Part shown: piece after piece, positions 1-8,583 of the stretch
Layout: every line of letters starts with the position of its first letter
How positions within the stretch are numbered: the first letter of the stretch is position 1
Translations under genes and position numbers: made by a program
DNA from: Terriglobia bacterium
GTDB lineage: Bacteria > Acidobacteriota > Terriglobia > JAJPHL01
Reading direction: 5' to 3'
Assembly: GCA_021325275.1 (NCBI GenBank)
Contig: JAJPHL010000049.1
Location: forward strand, 1-57,002
Length of the DNA stretch: 57,002 bases
The notes under the pieces: model-generated
Seen by the model: only the letters and a program-made list of their open reading frames with translations
The model's database searches: none
Told to the model about the DNA's origin: nothing

Positions 1-1
1 G

Positions 2-553
2 CAAAGCACCACGTTCACGGTCACCGTAAAGAGCTTGAACGGCTTCAACAGTCCGGTCAGCTTGGCGGCGATCAACCTGCCGCCGGGCTATAGCTCGGCC
101 TACTGGAACTCGCCGTCGGTCACGCCATCCGCTAACGGCCAAGTGACCGGCACGCTGACCATCAATACCACGACCGGCACTTCGACCGGTAGTTTCACGA
201 CCACGCTCCGGGCCTCGGCCAGCGGGTACGCCACCAAGGACATCCCTGTGATCATCACGATCCAGAAGATAACTCCCTCTGTTTCGCGCATCAGCCCAAC
301 GTCTCCTTCAAAGAAGGCTGGCAATCAGGCGGTTAGCGTTTATGGCAGCAACTTTCAGTCAGGACTAACGGTGACCGTGGTCTTTCCCAACGGTTCCCGC
401 AGCACGCTGAGCGGGACCGGTCAGATTCAGGCCGTTTCCAGCACAGGATTCACGATGATCGTTAACTTCAATAACAACGCTGGACTGTACTCGATCATCG
501 TCAACAACCCGGGCGGCACTGGATCAAATGCGTTCTCGTTTTTCGTTCAGTAG
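2..553 (+). CDS. C-terminal part of a secreted Ig-like/IPT-domain protein (5' end outside window)
   Basis: The reading frame is open from base 2, so this is the tail of a longer gene that starts before the window. About 183 residues are visible. The first half is a Ser/Thr/Gly-rich beta-sandwich repeat (FTVTVKSLNGF, then GSFTTTLRASASGYA) of the kind found in bacterial cell-surface Ig-like arrays. The second half (from about residue 95) reads as an IPT/TIG domain, with VSRISPTSPSKKAGNQ and AVSVYGSNF, and ends in a GLYSIIVNNPGG-type strand. Such arrays are common at the C-termini of Solibacter-type secreted proteins. Its catalytic or adhesive partner domain, if any, cannot be seen. Codon use and style match the right-hand core genes better than the accessory block that follows. 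Confidence 0.75.
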   Translation, partial: QSTTFTVTVKSLNGFNSPVSLAAINLPPGYSSAYWNSPSVTPSANGQVTGTLTINTTTGTSTGSFTTTLRASASGYATKDIPVIITIQKITPSVSRISPTSPSKKAGNQAVSVYGSNFQSGLTVTVVFPNGSRSTLSGTGQIQAVSSTGFTMIVNFNNNAGLYSIIVNNPGGTGSNAFSFFVQ

Positions 554-712
554 AACCGCGGTGTCAGCCAAACCGCCCGAATCTCGGCAGCTAGCTGTTG
601 AGGTTCGGGACGGTGGGGCGTTTAGCGAATGAAGGGCATGAACAAGAGGCGGGCGCGGAGAACCTGAATAAACCGTCTTTCTGGGCCCGAGTTCCGGGCT
701 GAAAGGCTTCCC

Positions 713-1453
713 TTACTCCTTCTCTGCCACAATCAAGCTCATGCCATAGTGCCTAATCACACACTCGGCATGGGCAAAGCCCGCCTCTCTGAGCCAAGTG
801 AGCAGATCCGGCACGGCATCCGGTATGTTCTCGGTCTTCCAATGATCGCACCACGCTTGCGCGACAGCGTTTGGAACCGCCGCTTTCGCGTGGCGGGAAG
901 CATCGGCGAAGGATATCTCTTCAATTCGCTCGCTACGAAACTTCGTCCAATCGATCATCAGGAACGTTCCGCCCGAAGACAGCGCCTGCCAAATTCGGTG
1001 AAAGAGCTTTTTCTTCTCAGCAGGATTGAGATGGTGGATGCTGAGTGCTGAAACGCAGACATCAAATCGACCGGGAAAAGGCACGGACCGAAAGTCTGCC
1101 TGCTTCAACTCCAGGCGCGCAGAGTAACGGTCAAGTCGCGCCCGAGCGTGCTTGAGCATGTCGTCGAAGAGGTCAATTCCGACAATGGAAGAGTGTGGGT
1201 ATGCCTCTAGGAACACCTGGGACGTCTTACCGGTTCCGCAGCCCAAGTCTAGGATGCGGACTGGCTCACTTCTGCCGTTTGGAACCAACGTCAACAGCGC
1301 TTGGTGCATCTGGCGATAAAATGGGATCGCCAGTTCCGCATGTTCGTCGTAGTTGTCCTGCTGGACAAAGAAGAAAGTCTCGCGTCGAATCACGGCTGGT
1401 TGCGCTACTCCACCCAACTCATGTACCGGCAGATGCTTTCGCGTGATCGCCAT
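713..1453 (-). CDS. class I SAM-dependent methyltransferase
   Basis: A 246-residue Rossmann-fold methyltransferase. Motif I (LDLGCGTG) lies at residues 68-75, the acidic cofactor residue follows in VGIDLFD at about 91-97, and a motif IV-like stretch (VCVSALSIHHL) lies near residue 130. The post-motif LSSGGTFLMIDW supports the fold. The ATG at 1451-1453 is chosen because a GGAGG sits 6 bases upstream; a longer reading to 1594 would run deep into the gene upstream. The start overlaps the end of that AAA+ gene by 35 bases, so the two are probably translationally coupled. It is the last gene of the importer/signalling operon. The substrate is unknown; family resemblance is to small-molecule methyltransferases (trans-aconitate/CmoA-like), with no DNA-methylase signature seen. 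Confidence 0.85.
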   Translation of the reverse strand: MAITRKHLPVHELGGVAQPAVIRRETFFFVQQDNYDEHAELAIPFYRQMHQALLTLVPNGRSEPVRILDLGCGTGKTSQVFLEAYPHSSIVGIDLFDDMLKHARARLDRYSARLELKQADFRSVPFPGRFDVCVSALSIHHLNPAEKKKLFHRIWQALSSGGTFLMIDWTKFRSERIEEISFADASRHAKAAVPNAVAQAWCDHWKTENIPDAVPDLLTWLREAGFAHAECVIRHYGMSLIVAEKE

Positions 1454-3233
1454 GGAACGCCTCCAAGACTTTGCCGAGACCGAGTATCCGCTCCCCGGGC
1501 CAGCTTTCTTTCGGGTCTGACTCGCCGAAATTCTTGCAGAAATCCTCCCATGGGGGGAAGCTAGACCTGGACCAGCCGATTGCTTCGATGACATTGCTTA
1601 TCACCTTCTCATACTCTGGAACATTATCTACGACCCTGAGCAACATTGCAAGCTTGCGGCAAGCGAGCGATTCGGGACCGTCACGGTCATTAACCCAACC
1701 AGGATCCTTAGCCATGCACTGCATCGCACCTCGAAGTGTCCGGTAGGCTAGGTTACATCGCGGATCATCCTTTGAAGCTCCTGAGGCCGAGAGTTGCTTC
1801 ACTAGAGCACCGAATGCAGCGAGGAATTTTACGTAAGGGTGTTTACCCTTCCAATGGAGCACCTCTTGAAACAGCACCTCGAACGACTTCGCAGATGCTG
1901 ACGAGCGCGTCGGAGATCCCTCCGCGTCAACTGGCTGGCTAGCGAAACTGAAGTGATTTGGCTTGATCGGTTCGCCTCTTGCCCTTGCTAGTTCGATAGC
2001 TCTCTCAAGAGCACCCCTCAAGTCGGCAATATTTCCTGGCCACGCTTGGTCTTTCAAACTCGTGACAGCGTCGTCAGAGAGAATCAGGCTTTCCGCAGGG
2101 GCAATCTCCTGAACCAAGGCCCCTCCGAGTGGACCGACATCCTCAATGCGTTCCCGCAGGGCGGGTACTTTTATCGCAAAGAAGGCGGTGCGAAGGTAGC
2201 TGCCGAGCTCATCCCGTAAACGGCCCTGGGCGACAAGGCTGGCTAGGTCCGCGCTTGTGGTCGTGATCAATTGTAACTCCGCCTTGTGGATGGTGTTACT
2301 GCCGAGTTGAGGATACTCAAGGTCCTGGAAGAAGCGAAGTATCCTAGCCTGTTGCTCAAGGGGGACTTCTCCGACCTCATCAACAAACAGCGTGCCTTTC
2401 TCCGCTTCCTCCAACCAGCCAGGAATACCCACAACCATCTGAGGGGCATTCTGATCATACTGGAATGTCGTGCGACCTAGAAACGCCTTGTGAAATTCCG
2501 CCCCGCTGACGCGCACAAAGTTATATCGAGATCGTGCGGAGTGGGCATGGACGAATCTTGCCAGATACTCCTTCCCAGTACCTGGTTCTCCCTGTATCAG
2601 AACCCGAATCATAGATCTAGCCGCCGTTAGTGCGCATTTGGCAACCCACTGCATTTCAGAGGAAACACAGTGCATCTCCTGCATGACTGCAGGGCGTCGC
2701 GCCAAGTCATCCGCGTTCAGCGCATTCTGCCAAGCATCCCGGGCAAGCAGGAGCAATCTTGCTCGTAGCACCTCGCTGGCTTTGTCTGGATCGCCGTTCA
2801 AGACTGACTTATTGCAGCAGTCGAACCAACCCTTGCTCATGCCAGCTTCCACCTGCTCATTTGCTCGACCTTCCCAACCGGTGAGGAGAATAATCCTTCG
2901 TTCGTCGACCGACGCTCGCACCAAGTAGCGTGCAACTTGTAATCCGTAGTAGCGGAGATCTGCGTGGTCATAGTCAACGTCTAAGAGAAACAGCGCATCT
3001 TTCCGCTTCGATAGAGCGTCGACCCGAGAACGAGACAGAACCATGTTCCGGCCAACCTCTCGCGACGGAGGCCGTGCAATTCCATCATCATCTAGAAACA
3101 GGCCTTTACCTTCCCCTCCAGGAAGAACATGCTCGCACTCGACTCTACATCCCAGATCCTCTGCGAGCAATGCGCAGGCCTTCTCTACAATAGGAACATG
3201 CGTGATGGCGTCATCCAGGTATGCTACGAGCAT
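1419..3233 (-). CDS. sigma-54-type AAA+ protein with receiver-like N-terminus, lacking GAFTGA
   Basis: About 604 residues from the chosen start. Residues 1-140 resemble a degenerate receiver domain: an acidic start (YLDD), FLLDVDYD near 82-89 where the phospho-acceptor would be, and IILLTGWEG near 114-122. Residues 185-425 are an NtrC-type AAA+ module with Walker A GEPGTGKE (215-222), Walker B TLFVDEVGE (281-289) and the AWPGNIADLRG motif (397-407). The GAFTGA loop that contacts sigma-54, expected around 250-265, is absent; the sequence there is FLGRTTFQYDQNAP. No C-terminal Fis-type HTH is obvious in the roughly 180-residue tail. It may therefore be a regulatory ATPase rather than a sigma-54 activator. 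The ATG at 3233 has GGAG 10 bases upstream; in-frame starts at 3287 and 3326 are possible. It overlaps the upstream gene by 23 bases. Confidence 0.75.
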   Translation of the reverse strand: MLVAYLDDAITHVPIVEKACALLAEDLGCRVECEHVLPGGEGKGLFLDDDGIARPPSREVGRNMVLSRSRVDALSKRKDALFLLDVDYDHADLRYYGLQVARYLVRASVDERRIILLTGWEGRANEQVEAGMSKGWFDCCNKSVLNGDPDKASEVLRARLLLLARDAWQNALNADDLARRPAVMQEMHCVSSEMQWVAKCALTAARSMIRVLIQGEPGTGKEYLARFVHAHSARSRYNFVRVSGAEFHKAFLGRTTFQYDQNAPQMVVGIPGWLEEAEKGTLFVDEVGEVPLEQQARILRFFQDLEYPQLGSNTIHKAELQLITTTSADLASLVAQGRLRDELGSYLRTAFFAIKVPALRERIEDVGPLGGALVQEIAPAESLILSDDAVTSLKDQAWPGNIADLRGALERAIELARARGEPIKPNHFSFASQPVDAEGSPTRSSASAKSFEVLFQEVLHWKGKHPYVKFLAAFGALVKQLSASGASKDDPRCNLAYRTLRGAMQCMAKDPGWVNDRDGPESLACRKLAMLLRVVDNVPEYEKVISNVIEAIGWSRSSFPPWEDFCKNFGESDPKESWPGERILGLGKVLEAFHGDHAKASAGT

Positions 3234-5907
3234 CGGCCGGCTTCTCCGTCTCAAAGTGAATTTCGATAATTCCGTTGCCTGATTCATTACACACTCGTTG
3301 GCGCGTCGAGCCCATTGCCCGCGCAACCGAGAAAGTCAAGTAAAACCCGCGCTTTCGCTGCCAATAGTCCATGTCACTGGTTTCTGAATCCCATTTCTGT
3401 ACATCCTCGAATTCGCTTGAAGTGATGACGCGAATCACGCCACCACCGGAGATCTCCATCACAATTGTAGACTCTTGAGCCGATACGCGCTGGGCCAGCA
3501 GGTCGAGCAAGAGGAGCGTGAGGTCTGCGGTCGCCCGCCGCCTGCGCGACTCATCTATCTCTTCCCGATAGTCGTCGGATAAGGCCCGCACCCAGAGCCG
3601 GGTCGCCTTGCGACCTCTCATCTCGAGCTTCGTCTTCTTACGCCGCTCAAAGTAAGCTTGAAACGACAGGAATACGTCTCCAAAGGCATCACCGAAACAC
3701 ACGTCGATGCACGGCGTGGAGCGGGACTTTTGGAACTCCGGTAAGGTCACGAGGGAGTTTTCAATCAGGCCGAGAAACCCGAGTACGAGTACCGACTGCT
3801 CGCTCGCATCGTTACTCGTTAGGGACCGGATGGTTCTCGTCAGATGTTGGAGCCAGTCTACCTGCTCTCGTTGCATGTCCCAGGCCTGCTGGTTCTTGAC
3901 GACCTCCTCTTGGAGGAGCTCCCCTTCGATGTTGGCGGTGCTGAAGAGAACCGGTAGAGCGACTCGGAGTCGCTCTAGGACGGGATCGACCTGCTCGGCG
4001 TCCAGGTTGTACGGCTGGCTTGCTAAGTCATCTTCGAGCATGACAATCAGCCCACTACGCATCCGCTCTCGAGATTGGAACGGTTCGAAGGACGCAGAGG
4101 ACTCCATCCGGGACTCGCCGCTCGCAGGTACAAAAACCCAGCGGAGCGGTGCTTCCCAGTGCGATCTCACAAGAACGTGGACTGGCGCAACGAGACGGTT
4201 GATCTGCTTGAGAGTTACTTGACCGGCCTCAGTTACCCGATCGTCCTGCTCGAAAGATGTGAGTCTCGCCGCCAAAAGTTGTGGATCTTCAATGAGGAGA
4301 TCTCGGATGCCGTTCTCTACGCTACGAAATGTGACTAGATCTCCGCCCGCCGAAGCGAGGAGCGCAGTACAAAGACCCAAAAGCACTTGAACGTCGCCGT
4401 TGCTGGACCGTGGGTGAAGATCGAGAATGATCCGGGCTCCGCGCCTCCCTAGCCAGCCACGAACGAGTGATCCCATGTCCCCCGGGTGAAGATTCCCATC
4501 CTCAGCCCCTCGGAGGCGCGTATAGAGATACGTGATACAGGACGTGAGGCGTTTCGTTGGTCGTCCCTCACGATCAACTAAGCCCAGCAACACGAAGTCC
4601 TCGTGGAGCGAAGATGTTCGTGTGTACGTCCCATCAGAGCTCCGCGCTATTCCCAGGTGGCTTTCTAACTCCGCTGCGTATCCGAGCGTCGACAAATCGC
4701 TCATGGCACCACCGCGCTCCTCGTACACCCACTCAATGCTGGCGGTCAGATCGTAAGGGCCCTTCAACGAGCGATTCTGGCTCAAGAGAGCGCGCAGTCG
4801 GCGGATGAGCAACCACTGCAAGAGAAAGGCTGTAGCTTGACCATCCGAGATTGAAACAAGCCGTTCCTGCCGTTCCCAGGCAGCGAGGGCCGTTCCATTT
4901 TCAGCGCTATCGAAAATGCGCTGGATTGGTGGGTGGCCGTATACTTTGCGGGCAGTGAGTCGAGCTACTGCTGTTGCGTGCCAGCGGAGAGGGAGAGTCG
5001 CATCCTCCCAGCCTCGCTCTGTGGGGGCCCTAGTTGGAAGTTGCAGGAATGCAAAACCCGAGAAGAATGAATACCAGAACGCTCGAGCACCACGCTCTAA
5101 CGATGCCCTGAGGATAGGAGCGGCGACCACTATGCCTAGCGCCTCCAACCACCGGCGAAACTCCGGCGCGGTTAAATAGCACTGGGTGAATCGCTGCGAG
5201 TTATGTGCTGCTTCCAATTGATCGGGCCCTGAAAAACGATAGAAAAATGGACACACCTCCGCGTCAGCCCAGAATTGTTCAGCATGAGTGCTTCGACCGC
5301 TTACTGGTTCGGTATGGTCGCTCTGTCGTGTATCGGCGAGATAGTCCCTCTGCATCTCTGGAGTCACGCAGCCACCGACAGGGCACGGTGACAGATCTCG
5401 ATGCTCATTCAGACGTTCACCAAGTTCATCCGCAAGGGAGCCGAGCGTGGAGTTTCTAATGCCAAAAGGGTTGCCGATCCAGCGCCCATGTTCCGCTTTC
5501 CTGCGGGCTTCGAACGCTCCCTTATCCCATCCACCACGGGTCGCTCGATAGCATCGGATTCGCAGAAGCTCCTGTTGGTCGAGCTTTGTCAGGCTCTCCC
5601 AAGGTTCCCACTTTACATCCGGGTGCACCAGTTCACACTGCTCGTACTTGCGGCAACCTGTGAACCTTCCTACCGGCGCTTGATTTGGCGACGCTCCCGC
5701 AATTGCGGAAAGGCGCATACCATCTTTCTTTGGGCGGTTGGAATTGCACCAGCTAGGTTCGGGGCCCCCAAAAGCATAGCCAAACTGGCGCTTCTGGATT
5801 TGGACGAGGTGGTTGCTACCCTCTAGCCTCTGCGCAGACAGACCCCCGCCATCCTGCGCCCTCGCAGCCTGGTCAACGACAGGCGGAGGTTCTCTTTTCT
5901 TAGGCAT
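3211..5907 (-). CDS. large unknown protein, Cys-rich N-terminal part, possible GHKL-like C-terminus
   Basis: An 898-residue soluble protein whose family I do not recognise. Eight cysteines fall within residues 54-243 (54, 85, 91, 119, 175, 180, 219, 243), including CRKYEQC and CPVGGC, which suggests metal or redox binding. Residues 245-330 include a moderately hydrophobic helical stretch. The last 47 residues (KRGFYLTFSVARAMG, then a glycine-rich NESGNGIIEIHFE strand) resemble the end of a histidine-kinase-like ATPase domain, preceded by VMEISGGGVIRV; the ATP-lid and N-box are not convincing. The start ATG overlaps the ABC ATPase stop codon (ATGCCTAA arrangement), so translation is probably coupled to the importer. 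Its place between importer and AAA+ gene suggests a sensor or transducer role; this is inference. Confidence 0.6.
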   Translation of the reverse strand: MPKKREPPPVVDQAARAQDGGGLSAQRLEGSNHLVQIQKRQFGYAFGGPEPSWCNSNRPKKDGMRLSAIAGASPNQAPVGRFTGCRKYEQCELVHPDVKWEPWESLTKLDQQELLRIRCYRATRGGWDKGAFEARRKAEHGRWIGNPFGIRNSTLGSLADELGERLNEHRDLSPCPVGGCVTPEMQRDYLADTRQSDHTEPVSGRSTHAEQFWADAEVCPFFYRFSGPDQLEAAHNSQRFTQCYLTAPEFRRWLEALGIVVAAPILRASLERGARAFWYSFFSGFAFLQLPTRAPTERGWEDATLPLRWHATAVARLTARKVYGHPPIQRIFDSAENGTALAAWERQERLVSISDGQATAFLLQWLLIRRLRALLSQNRSLKGPYDLTASIEWVYEERGGAMSDLSTLGYAAELESHLGIARSSDGTYTRTSSLHEDFVLLGLVDREGRPTKRLTSCITYLYTRLRGAEDGNLHPGDMGSLVRGWLGRRGARIILDLHPRSSNGDVQVLLGLCTALLASAGGDLVTFRSVENGIRDLLIEDPQLLAARLTSFEQDDRVTEAGQVTLKQINRLVAPVHVLVRSHWEAPLRWVFVPASGESRMESSASFEPFQSRERMRSGLIVMLEDDLASQPYNLDAEQVDPVLERLRVALPVLFSTANIEGELLQEEVVKNQQAWDMQREQVDWLQHLTRTIRSLTSNDASEQSVLVLGFLGLIENSLVTLPEFQKSRSTPCIDVCFGDAFGDVFLSFQAYFERRKKTKLEMRGRKATRLWVRALSDDYREEIDESRRRRATADLTLLLLDLLAQRVSAQESTIVMEISGGGVIRVITSSEFEDVQKWDSETSDMDYWQRKRGFYLTFSVARAMGSTRQRVCNESGNGIIEIHFETEKPADARSIPG

Positions 5908-6670
5908 TGAGTATGAAGCGTCGGAGATCTTTGTCTTCTGGACAATCGAGCACACGCTCGGGTGATCCTTGTTCGCGAATAACTCCGTCAACCATGTACA
6001 CCACCCAGTCTGACATTCGCCGAACCAGGTTCAAGCGATGGCTGATAGAAACAACCGTACCTCCTTTCGTTGCGAACTCGGCGACTCGCCCTGTGACACG
6101 CTCGGTCCACTCAGGGTCCAACGCAGAAGTGATCTCATCCAGGAGTAGAAATCGCGGGCGCAGCACTAGACAGCGAGCAATCACCAAGCGTTGTCGCATT
6201 CCGCCTGACAAAACATGCGGTAGTGCTCTGCTCCGTGGAAGCAGCTCAAATCGCTCTAGCTCTTCTGCCGCGCGGTCCTCGGCTTCTCCCTTCGATAGGC
6301 CTAATTTCGATTCGAGCGGAAGCGTTAGGTTTTCCAAAAGGCTCAGATGAGGCCAAGGCTCAGCTCCTTGCAGGATGACGCCGATTACCCGCCCTCGTAG
6401 GCCTTCTGCCTCGGGCGAACCCAGTGTCCAATCTCGGCCGTCCACACTGATCGTTCCTGCATCGGCGCGGTCGATTCCGGCTAGGATGCGGATAAGTGTC
6501 GACTTCCCGCAGCCGTTGGCTCCAAGCAAAGAACAGACTTGTCCGGCCCTAAGCTGAAGGGACACGGGCCCCGTACCGCGTCCGTTGGCAAACCGCTTGA
6601 CCAGACCAGTCCACGCTAGCGAGGGTACTGACCCCGTCGTATTGGATCGGACTTCTGGCATGGTCACCAT
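5900..6670 (-). CDS. ABC importer ATP-binding protein, polar amino acid type
   Basis: A 256-residue ABC ATPase that would power uptake by the adjacent permease. Walker A GANGCGKST is at 50-58, the signature LSGGMRQR at 154-161, Walker B FLLLDEITSALDP at 174-186 and the H-loop histidine in SISHR at 211. Length and the D-loop context fit the GlnQ/HisP group. The Q-loop region reads VILQGAEPWPHLS. It begins 4 bases after the permease stop, and its own stop overlaps the start of the 898-residue protein. A second in-frame ATG three codons in (6661) is possible. The substrate cannot be read from the sequence. Confidence 0.9.
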   Translation of the reverse strand: MVTMPEVRSNTTGSVPSLAWTGLVKRFANGRGTGPVSLQLRAGQVCSLLGANGCGKSTLIRILAGIDRADAGTISVDGRDWTLGSPEAEGLRGRVIGVILQGAEPWPHLSLLENLTLPLESKLGLSKGEAEDRAAEELERFELLPRSRALPHVLSGGMRQRLVIARCLVLRPRFLLLDEITSALDPEWTERVTGRVAEFATKGGTVVSISHRLNLVRRMSDWVVYMVDGVIREQGSPERVLDCPEDKDLRRFILNA

Positions 6671-6674
6671 AAGC

Positions 6675-7355
6675 CTATGTTTCCGCTGACCGTCGCTCCA
6701 CGTGCTCTTTCGTTTCTAACCGCCTCGACCAGATCGTGCCGGGCAGTAATAATACCAGAAAAGCTACGGCCAGTGCAGTATAAAACTCTAGAGGCCGATA
6801 AACTTGGCTCGCAAGATCCGTCGTCTTCTGCAGCAGTTCTGGAACAGCAATTACTGACGCCAAGACTGATAGTTTGATGCTATTTATATATTGGCCCACG
6901 AGGGGTGGGATCATGTTCCTGATCGCGATCGGCAGAACCACAAACCGTAAGGTCTGTCGCTGGCTCAGCCCACAACTAAGACCTCCCTCCACTAACGTAG
7001 TTGGCACGGCCTCAATTCCCGCTCGGATGATCTCCGCCGCGAAGGCAGAGAGATTGATGCTGAGCACAGCTACTGCGCAAGTCCAGGGTGTGAACTGGGC
7101 ACCACGAACCAAGACTGGTATACAGAAGAAGGCCCAGATGAGCAGGACGAGAATGGGAATGGTACGGAAGACATCAACGTAGGCGATCGCGAGGTACCGA
7201 ACTACCGCGAACCGCGATCCTCGACATGCTGCGATAATCATCCCCAGGACCGAGCCGAGAACGAGCACCACAACATTCAGTTTGATCGTGACCCATGCCG
7301 CTGCGATCAACGCCGCTCTATAGGTCCAGACCCATCCAAAGTCCCACTGGTACAC
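6675..7355 (-). CDS. ABC importer permease, HisM/GlnP family
   Basis: A 226-residue inner-membrane permease with about five hydrophobic segments (near residues 15-40, 48-60, 65-85, 88-110 and 190-210). The cytoplasmic EAA loop is recognisable as EGGLSCGLSQRQTLRFVVLP, the docking site for the ABC ATPase. The stretch DVFRTIPILVLLIW is typical of the polar amino acid permease family (P-[ILV]-[LV]-V). Only one permease gene is present, so it would work as a homodimer. It follows the binding-protein gene by 9 bases and precedes the ATPase by 4, giving a complete single-permease importer in one operon. Confidence 0.9.
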   Translation of the reverse strand: MYQWDFGWVWTYRAALIAAAWVTIKLNVVVLVLGSVLGMIIAACRGSRFAVVRYLAIAYVDVFRTIPILVLLIWAFFCIPVLVRGAQFTPWTCAVAVLSINLSAFAAEIIRAGIEAVPTTLVEGGLSCGLSQRQTLRFVVLPIAIRNMIPPLVGQYINSIKLSVLASVIAVPELLQKTTDLASQVYRPLEFYTALAVAFLVLLLPGTIWSRRLETKEHVERRSAET

Positions 7356-7364
7356 GGCCCACCT

Positions 7365-8282
7365 CTACTTTCCGCCCTGAGGGAGCTTCCAATAATCCGG
7401 GTAAGACATCGCCGGGAACTGAAGTTCTTTTTTCTCGTGAAGGAGCGGGATTCCGTACTTACTCTCATAGCGATATGTATCGCCCACATCCTCCATATAC
7501 CCAATCGCGGTATCTACGTAAAGAAGCCACCGTGTATCGTCTGGGCGCACCGCCCATGCGAAGTACGTCGGTGCAATCGGTGTCTTCGCAAGCGCCTCTT
7601 CCAACTCAGGATGCTCTCTCAAGTAGGTGAAGACCGTAAGTTGGTTCATCAGGCCAACATCTGCCTGCCCGGCAGAAACCGCCGCAAGAGGCAGCGTCAG
7701 ATCGGGTCCGGTGAGTCTGACGATTTCCGCATTCTTGAAGTTCTCGCGTACGAAATCGTCGATTGCGCTTCCTTGCTTCGTCGCCACCCGGAGGCCCTTT
7801 CGGTCAAGTGCCTGCCAGTTTCCGTAACGAGACGCTTGGCCACGCTTACTCACGCCGGTGTAGCCGGCATAGAAAATTGGTCTCGTGAACAAGACAGCTG
7901 TGGCACGTTGTGGAGTAGCGAATGTGGCTCCGATGCAGAGATCGAACTGCCGGGCCTGCAATCCCGCGACGAAGTTGGCGAGGTCAACTTTGTGGTAAAC
8001 AACTTTCGCATCCAGTGCCCGCCCGATCGCCTCGATCATGTCAATGAAGACGCCCGATCGCTGGTGTGTACTGGGGTCCTCCATTATTGTCGGCTCAAAC
8101 AGGAAATAGCCAACGTCCAATTGCTTCGTTGTCCTGATGCGTTCCAACGTGCCTTCCGGCTGAGTCTGGAGCCGGGTTCCTCCCCCGGTTCCTGACCCGC
8201 AACCGACTGCCGTCAGCGATGCAACGACGAGCAGAGCGAGCAGCACGATCTTGTTACGGTCTTGCGCTGAGATCCGAGTCAT
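7365..8282 (-). CDS. extracellular solute-binding lipoprotein, family 3
   Basis: A 305-residue periplasmic binding protein and first gene of the operon. The N-terminus has a basic start, a hydrophobic core and a near-consensus lipobox ending in Cys28 (LTAVGC), so it is probably a lipoprotein. The mature part shows the family 3 pattern: TKQLDVGYFLFEPTI, an IDMIEAIGRAL ligand-lobe helix, DLCIGATFATPQRA and LRVATKQGSAIDDFV at the hinge/second lobe. Family 3 proteins bind polar amino acids, opines or related small solutes and deliver them to GlnP/HisM-type permeases, which lie directly downstream. It is divergent from the molybdoenzyme gene, so both may answer to the same signal in the intergenic region. 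Confidence 0.9.
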   Translation of the reverse strand: MTRISAQDRNKIVLLALLVVASLTAVGCGSGTGGGTRLQTQPEGTLERIRTTKQLDVGYFLFEPTIMEDPSTHQRSGVFIDMIEAIGRALDAKVVYHKVDLANFVAGLQARQFDLCIGATFATPQRATAVLFTRPIFYAGYTGVSKRGQASRYGNWQALDRKGLRVATKQGSAIDDFVRENFKNAEIVRLTGPDLTLPLAAVSAGQADVGLMNQLTVFTYLREHPELEEALAKTPIAPTYFAWAVRPDDTRWLLYVDTAIGYMEDVGDTYRYESKYGIPLLHEKKELQFPAMSYPDYWKLPQGGK

Positions 8283-8583
8283 GGTCTACCTTCCTGTTGC
8301 TAAATGGACTCCCACCTCCCGACAAGCACGCGATTTGCCAAGCGGCAACCGATTGAAACGACGTGGCTTTACCGAACACGCATTCCTCCGAATTGGCTAG
8401 GTTCCGTGGACGTAGCCGCTACGTAGCAAGAACGTAGCAACGCGAGCTGGGTCGACGTAAGGCCCAACCAGACCTTATGAAGTCCATCTCGTCAGGTCGA
8501 TCTTAACCATCAACGGGTTACCGATGCCGAAATGCTACCAAATGCATTTGTCAGAACGGCGAGCCAGTTGCTACTCTTACGGT
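8283..8583. promoter_or_regulatory. divergent intergenic region with three helically phased ACGTAGC repeats
   Basis: This 301-base gap separates the binding-protein gene (minus) from the molybdoenzyme gene (plus) and must hold both promoters. ACGTAGC occurs at 8410-8416, 8421-8427 and 8432-8438, an exact 11-base pitch, with a partial copy (ACGTA) at 8455-8459. Repeats at one helical turn are a common layout for cooperative binding of a regulator to one DNA face. No clear sigma-54 (GG-N10-GC) element was found by eye, in line with the operon's AAA+ protein lacking GAFTGA. I see no coding region other than a possible 20-codon upstream extension of the molybdoenzyme from 8524. Confidence 0.5.

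Noticed and set aside
684-700. Short GCCCG/CGGGC hairpin after the methyltransferase gene
   Set aside because: Only a 5-base stem and no T-run; too weak to call a terminator.
560-720. Second copy of the tRNA-Val 3' end as att site
   Set aside because: No matching stretch was found by eye here or elsewhere in the left part; an alignment search would be needed.
1454-1594. 47-residue N-terminal extension of the methyltransferase
   Set aside because: Lies fully inside the AAA+ gene; the ATG at 1453 has GGAGG at proper spacing.
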